Of a stretch of DNA of 64,000 nucleotides, positions 59,310-64,000 are shown piece by piece. The position numbers and the translations under genes are program-made. The stretch is from Pseudevernia furfuracea (lineage: Eukaryota > Ascomycota > Lecanoromycetes > Lecanorales > Parmeliaceae). The notes beneath the pieces were generated by a model. That model did no database searches and was not told the DNA's origin. It saw only the letters and a program-made list of their open reading frames with translations. The stretch spans positions 1-64,000 of the forward strand of contig JAIUPT010000052.1 in NCBI GenBank assembly GCA_022315425.1, written 5' to 3'. Each line of letters starts with the position of its first letter. Position 1 is the first letter of the stretch.

Positions 59310-62300
59310 TCATCCTCCCAAGAACAAACGCTGACGCCGCACAATCTCCTTCCTACAGACCGGGCAGCGCTGCAGTCTGCGGCTGCAGCGCCTACACATG
59401 CATGCATGCCCACAAGGAATGGCAACAACCTGCATACACATTAGACAGAGTCAACAATCCAATGCACATCATATCTTCATGCGTTCTCCAAGCCACCTGC
59501 CTTCTGACACCAGTATGGCATGTTCAGGTGGCTGTACAGGCAAGTGCAGCAGATCAGCCAAGGAGTCATGCACCAGGGGGAGCAGACGCAATGCTGCAGA
59601 TCATGGAGGCTGAACACAACCAAGCCAAGGCTGGCACAACATAGGGGGTGACAGCAAGCACAGCTTGATTGAGTCAAAACGCAAACAATCAGCTGTAGCC
59701 AGAAGGTTCTCTGCAGGCTATGCAACTTTGAGAGCAGGCCCTACCTGAACGGGCCTGTTCATGCACACATTGCACTCTGCTCCCCTCAGGAGGCCGGCTG
59801 TGGGGTCTTCCTCACTCTCTTGTGATCCAACAACCACATCCTGCATCCATATTGATTCGTCAGACCATTGACATACCATGCCAAAACTGAACTGGGATGT
59901 TTGTAGCTGGTCCAAAGTTGTAATACAGAATCAATAAAATGGTACTGATGTACAGGCGTTCCAGCTAATTGTTCTTGCCAGGTACCTACAAGGTGTGCCT
60001 AAACCCTAGTTCCTCGGTGGTGACATGCTGATTTCTCAGGCTTCAGTGATACAGAATTCAGCGGGCATAAAGGCAGCAAGCATAGCTGTGACATACACAA
60101 TTTGTGGGCGCCAGCAAGTGCTTGCACAATAGGCATGTCACAGACTCTGAGCAGCTCACAATTTCGTGCAATCTAGACAATGATGCAAAGGGCTTGTATA
60201 CCTTCTTAGCATCCTTCACCAGGTCATCATCATTGTCAACAACATCCTCGGTAACTGCCTCATGAACAGATGCATTGTCAGGCGCCTCCTGCATCATGCA
60301 CAGCACAATGGTTCAGCATGTAATGCTGCCAGTGATTCTGTGCACATCACAATCGATATCGGACAAAGCCATTCTGTGGGCGCAACAGCGCAGGCCAACA
60401 CCCTTGCCCTTGACATGCCTGCTGCTGTTTTGAGGCTGTGAAGCCAGGTTGTTCTGATGTCTTTGGCAGCAACAATGGTTGGGGAGTGTAAATTCAGGTA
60501 ACTACTCAGGACTGTACACACCTGATCCTAGTAGAAGACATGCAACAAACAAACACAGGAATGACAGCGTGAGATGCATGCGTCCTGCACAAGTCATGCT
60601 TATGCACACCCTGCCCACAAAGAAGTTCTTTCCAAGTTTCTACGAGCCAGGCAGCAGGCTGAGTCTGTGCTGTTGTGACCGCAAAATCTGGTCTATATAG
60701 CCAAGCGCTCACAGGACACATCATATGGCATGCAGAGAGTCTGACCTGGATTTCATTCTGCAGCTGAGCCACAGGGGACTGGGGCAGGCGTTGATTGATG
60801 GCAGCAGCTGCAGCTTCAATTCGCTCTAGGTCTTCACCTGTTTCAGCTTCATCCTCGCTGTCTGTGACACCCACCTACAGACACACATTGAAAAGAAAAG
60901 TTTACACTTCTCAGTGATCATGACGGGAGCCTCGTGAGGCGGCAGCCCGGAGCCAGACAGACATTGTGCATGGTGAAAGCTGCATGACAACTGCTGCCAT
61001 GTAGTGGTGACTGACTCCATTGCATTGGTTTTAGAGCATGTGCAGAAAACAGACAAACTCTTCAGAGAAGGCACCTAAATCGAACGTTGCTTAGTATTGC
61101 CAGCAGTATGTAGGTGACACACACTGTAAACTGTGGTGCTGACAGGGCAGACGACAGTCAACTAAGATCACAGCCAACTGTCTACCTGATGCCAGTTGCA
61201 CACACTCACAGCTGTAGCTGACATTCACAGAGGGGCAGACATCACAGCTGTAACAGACATCACAGCAGTGGCAGACATTCACAGAGCAGCAGACATTCAC
61301 AGCAGTAGCAGAGATGCACGGCAGTAGCAGACATCCACAGTAGTAGTGGATGTTCACAGCAAAAGCAATGTCTGTGAAGCACAGCGACGCCTGAGAAGCA
61401 TGGTAAATCTAGGCAGGTTGCATTTAAGAGCTTACATCCTGAGCAGCATGTGTGGGCTGGTGCCTAGTGCGGCGGCGAGTTTCCAGCTGAATGCCGTTGG
61501 CCACTGGCACCACAAAAGACTGCACCTCTGCCTCCTCAGTACCTTCCCTGTTGCCTTCTGGAATGAGCACGCCACCGCCCACAGCCTCTGCAGTGTGACC
61601 CACTGCTGTGAGGCCCATTGTGCAACAAATGGCAGCCATTTTGGAGCTGATTGGTAGCATTTATTGGTTGTTTGGCTCCAGGTAGCCGCCTTAGGAGGCT
61701 GTCTTTATGATTGCTGAAAAACACTAACTTTCTTGTTGTTTTCTTTCTATTGGTCGTTTGTATACAATTGGAAGCAGACTGGTACAATCAGAAAGTCAGG
61801 GCAGGACGTGTCTGTTGCTTACAGATATTGCCATTGACATGCGTGCCTGTAATGATCGGGGTAGTCCCCAGTGACATCGGGACGCTCAGCTAGCTTTACA
61901 GAATTATGGCAGAAATAATGCAGCCCGGACAGCAGGAGCATAGGTTTGGGAGCTGACTTGTCGCAGACATACCTCTTGACATATCTCTACTCAGCAACAA
62001 CTGACTTGAGGCAGACATATCTCTACTCAGCAACAACCGTGCAGCATCACAAAGACCCAGACACACATGATCAGGTTTGCTGTGTGCATGCTTGCGCACA
62101 GAGCTGGCAGTGCATTTGCTACATCTGCACAAGCAGATCACCAGGTCCCACCACAGTACTGTCAGATTTGGCCTGCATTTGGCCTGGCTTCCTGCAAGGT
62201 CTATCACATGTAATGGGACACTATTTTCACACAATTGAGCCCAACTGTACCTGCTTACCTTGTACATGGTTTGTTAAGTATTACCAGCATTTGTTGTTGG

Positions 62301-63203
62301 TTTTGTTTTTGTTATACTTATTGCTTTTACTGTTATCCTTCTCATCATTGTTGATGTTGTTATGATAACTGTTACTATCATTACTACATACTACATGACT
62401 ACTATTGTTACCTGCTTCTACAGGTGGCATGTCATCATCTGAATCAAAGCCTGTGGTATCCTCAGATCCCACACTGCCTTGATCATCATGATCAATACGC
62501 AGGATCAACGGCTCTCCCAAGCCCTCCTCATCCTCTTCGTCTTCTGCAAAGAGTCAAGCATACACGCTGACACAATTGCACTGTAAAAGTGCATGGCAGC
62601 ACATTGTAACAGCTACCAAGGCACACAGCATTTCCACGCAGACTGCTGTGTTGCAATCATCGTGCTGCCAATCAATGGGCTACACAAGGCTGATTGTGGC
62701 TAAACTAAGCATGCAGCACTGTTAGCTAGCACACGTGCACATAAGCACTGCTATGCCAAAGACAGCTGCTCGAGATACTGGCATCCATCTGCAGTACATG
62801 TACGTTTCCAATCTTGCAAAAAACTTGCTTGCTCAGCGTCTCATTTACTGCTGCAAGCGGGCCTAAACCACATGCAACCCAAACACTGCTGCGTGTACAG
62901 CCCTGCCATATTTGGGTGCTGTAAATGCAGCAGTGTCTGGGTTGCATGATTCAGCATGATGAGCAGCGCAACATGGCAGAAGATCAGCAGCAGCAGCAGC
63001 AGCAGCAGCAGCACATGGCAGAAGCTTGATAGCAGCAGCAGCAGCAGCAGTGGTGAGTCACCTGCATGGCGATCAGCAAAGTGGTGCACCAGCCTGCCAG
63101 CCACCAGCACTAGGGTGGTCACAAGAACGCAGCTGCCAAAGATGATGAGTGAGGTAGCCCACTGGGGCAACTGCCCTCCAGCCCCTCCAATCTGCAAAAG
63201 CAT
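59310..63203 (-). CDS. membrane-anchored RING-type E3 ubiquitin ligase
   Basis: Probable E3 ubiquitin ligase. The 5' exon read here (63203-63050, minus strand) has a transmembrane helix: [20 protein letters not shown], then [15 protein letters not shown]. Next come acidic low-complexity exons: [19 protein letters not shown] (about 62515-62420), [16 protein letters not shown] (about 61500-61440), [20 protein letters not shown] (about 60865-60805) with [11 protein letters not shown], and [20 protein letters not shown] (about 60235-60170). The C-terminal RING (C3HC4) is split by an intron: [12 protein letters not shown] (about 59785-59748), then [16 protein letters not shown] and [13 protein letters not shown] (59430-59340). 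It ends RQRLFLGG with stop 59312-59310. All eight zinc ligands can be placed. The layout (N-terminal anchor, acidic middle, RING at the extreme C-terminus) points to a cytosol-facing ligase on an organelle or ER membrane. The start codon is not resolved and may lie upstream of 63203. Confidence 0.75.
59958..60030 (+). repeat. dispersed repeat family 2, copy 2
   Basis: This carries TTCCAGCTAA, GCCAGGTACCTACAAGGTGT, CTAAACCCTAGTTCCT and TGACATGCT. It matches the minus-strand copy at 12142-12220 block by block for about 70 bases. It lies in a RING-gene intron. Confidence 0.7.
60888..60958 (+). repeat. structured dispersed element, family 1, copy D
   Basis: A TTGAAAAGAAAA lead is followed by GTTTACACTTCTCAGTGATC and GGGAGCCTCGTGAGGCGGCA. 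Hairpin 1 is CACT (60905-60908), loop TCTC, AGTG (60913-60916). Hairpin 2 is GCCTC (60929-60933), GT, GAGGC (60936-60940). It is in a RING-gene intron, antisense. Confidence 0.75.
61190..61345. repeat. minisatellite, about 18-21-base unit
   Basis: About eight imperfect units of GCAGACATTCACAGCAGTA in a RING-gene intron. Confidence 0.88.
61669..61745 (-). repeat. structured dispersed element, family 1, copy E
   Basis: On the minus strand an AAGAAAACAACAAGAAA lead is followed by GTTAGTGTTTTTCAGCAATC and AGCCTCCTAAGGCGGCTACC. Hairpin 1 is TGTT with AGCA (plus-strand 61723-61720 and 61715-61712), with one G-U pair if transcribed from the minus strand. Hairpin 2 is GCCT with AGGC. It is in a RING-gene intron, sense orientation, inverted relative to copy D. 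Confidence 0.72.
62985..63053. repeat. two AGC/CTG trinucleotide tracts
   Basis: About nine AGC units, then a short spacer with CATGGCAGAAG, then about seven more AGC units. The spacer word also precedes the first tract, so the whole block looks like a 43-base duplication. On the gene (minus) strand it would be poly-Leu, but it probably sits in an intron just after the transmembrane exon. Confidence 0.9.
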
Positions 63204-63600
63204 TGAACAAAGTCACACCTGGGTGCTGGAAATGCTGGAATCGCTGTTGGATGGAGATGACATCAGTGCTTGCATGTGCAGAAGTGGTTGTGTGACTTGT
63301 GATGATGAGTGCAACACTGGAAAATGTTATGACGACTGCTCTTGTCTCCTGTGCCAACTTGCGTAAGCTAACTACACCTGTAAGTACAGATACTGGTAGA
63401 CACATTGACCGGCCACCGCTGCTTTACAAATGCAAATTGCCACCAGTGAGCTTCACAATCTGTGCTGAAGGTGCCTTTGCATGGAAGCAGTCCAGAGACA
63501 TCCTGCTGGTGATTACTTTGACAGCAGAGATCTTTTGCTGCCGGCAGGCTCTGCAACAAGCCTAAGGCATGCTTGCACAGACTTCAGACAGATTGACAAA
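63204..63600. other. no gene assigned; possible 5' region of the RING gene
   Basis: I recognise no conserved exon. A plus-strand Cys-rich frame (CMCRSGCVTCDDECNTGKCY near 63270) has no match I can name and is opposed by minus-strand frames. Confidence 0.3.
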
Positions 63601-63604
63601 GGTC

Positions 63605-64000
63605 ACAGCAACAGAAGCTCATGCAGCATTCTAGCAACACAAGCTCTAGCAGCAGTCCAACAGCCGGATTCCTATTATCAACCTGGCAACAGAGGCTCTA
63701 GCAGCAGTCTGACAACTTAAGCTCCAGAAGCAGTCTGACAACAAAGGTTCTAGCAGCTGTCTGGCAACAAAAGCTCTGGCTGCAGTCTGACAACAAAACC
63801 TCTAGCAGCACTTTCACAACAGCAGCTCCAGTAGCAGCCTGGTAACAACAGCTCTAGCAGCAAAGGACAACAAAAGCTGTAGCAGCAGTCTGACAACAGA
63901 AGCTCTAGCAACAGTTTCACAACAGCTCCAGTAGCAGTCTGACAACAAAACCTCTGGCAGCAATCCGACAACAGATACTGCACCATGAGTCTGACAACGA
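63605..64000. repeat. minisatellite, about 25-base unit, running off the window end
   Basis: At least twelve imperfect units of CTCTAGCAGCAGTCTGACAA with AACAAAAG or AACAGAAG joins. The array continues to the last base shown. Confidence 0.92.

Noticed and set aside
59527..59643. plus-strand terminal exon ([20 protein letters not shown])
   Set aside because: It falls in the intron that splits the RING domain of the minus-strand gene, and I found no partner exons; left unassigned.
62960..63060. poly-Leu or poly-Ser protein
   Set aside because: The AGC tract reads open in several frames on both strands and lies next to an exon border of the RING gene; trinucleotide repeat in an intron is simpler.

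Overview
This is nuclear DNA from a photosynthetic eukaryote, most likely a chlorophyte green alga. The evidence is many short exons separated by GT/AG introns, the absence of any operon-like layout, and the mix of genes: a chloroplast-type aldo/keto reductase, a CYP710-type sterol desaturase, an eubacterial-type HslU, a PCC13-62-like desiccation protein and a ciliary-type p25-alpha protein. I cannot place it to genus. The DNA is rich in TGC/GCA words and in intronic minisatellites. There are no tRNA or rRNA genes, no autonomous transposon and no CRISPR array that I can support.

Layout: (1) 0.65-7.6 kb, +, a processive family-2 glycosyltransferase. (2) 8.3-11.9 kb, +, a plastid-type aldo/keto reductase. 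(3) 15.0-16.1 kb, +, a protein kinase domain whose gene ends are unresolved. (4) 17.4-20.3 kb, -, a WLM-domain metalloprotease (Wss1/SPRTN-like). (5) 20.9-30.9 kb, +, a large EF-hand / TPPP(p25-alpha) / coiled-coil protein whose 3' half holds a recent 1.92-kb tandem duplication. (6) 31.7-33.0 kb, +, a small unrecognised gene behind a TATA box, which includes an old copy of an exon from gene 5. (7) 34.5-37.1 kb, +, a ferritin-like desiccation-related protein. (8) 38.5-41.9 kb, -, an MFS transporter, head-to-head with (9) 42.0-43.4 kb, +, an omega-like glutathione transferase. (10) 44.0-48.0 kb, -, a CYP710-like P450. (11) 49.3-49.8 kb, -, a small EFCAB10-like protein, head-to-head with (12) 50.0-57.9 kb, +, HslU. 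(13) 59.3-63.2 kb, -, a membrane-anchored RING E3 ligase.

The genes are unrelated, as is usual in an algal genome. Loose themes are stress and redox chemistry (AKR, GST, desiccation protein), protein quality control (HslU, WLM protease, RING ligase) and cilia (TPPP protein, EFCAB10-like protein).

Two cautions apply throughout. First, nearly every conserved exon carries one or more single-base indels, often in homopolymers, so every CDS span below is an exon-chain span and not a clean open frame. The two copies of the 1.92-kb duplication differ only by five 1-base indels, which suggests unpolished long-read sequence at least as much as gene decay. Second, exon edges were read by eye from homology and GT/AG signals.

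The most novel signal is a dispersed element of about 65-75 bases, present five times in introns. It carries a short hairpin whose stem changes by compensatory pairs between copies, followed by a second GCCTC/GAGGC hairpin. A second dispersed family with three copies is also present.
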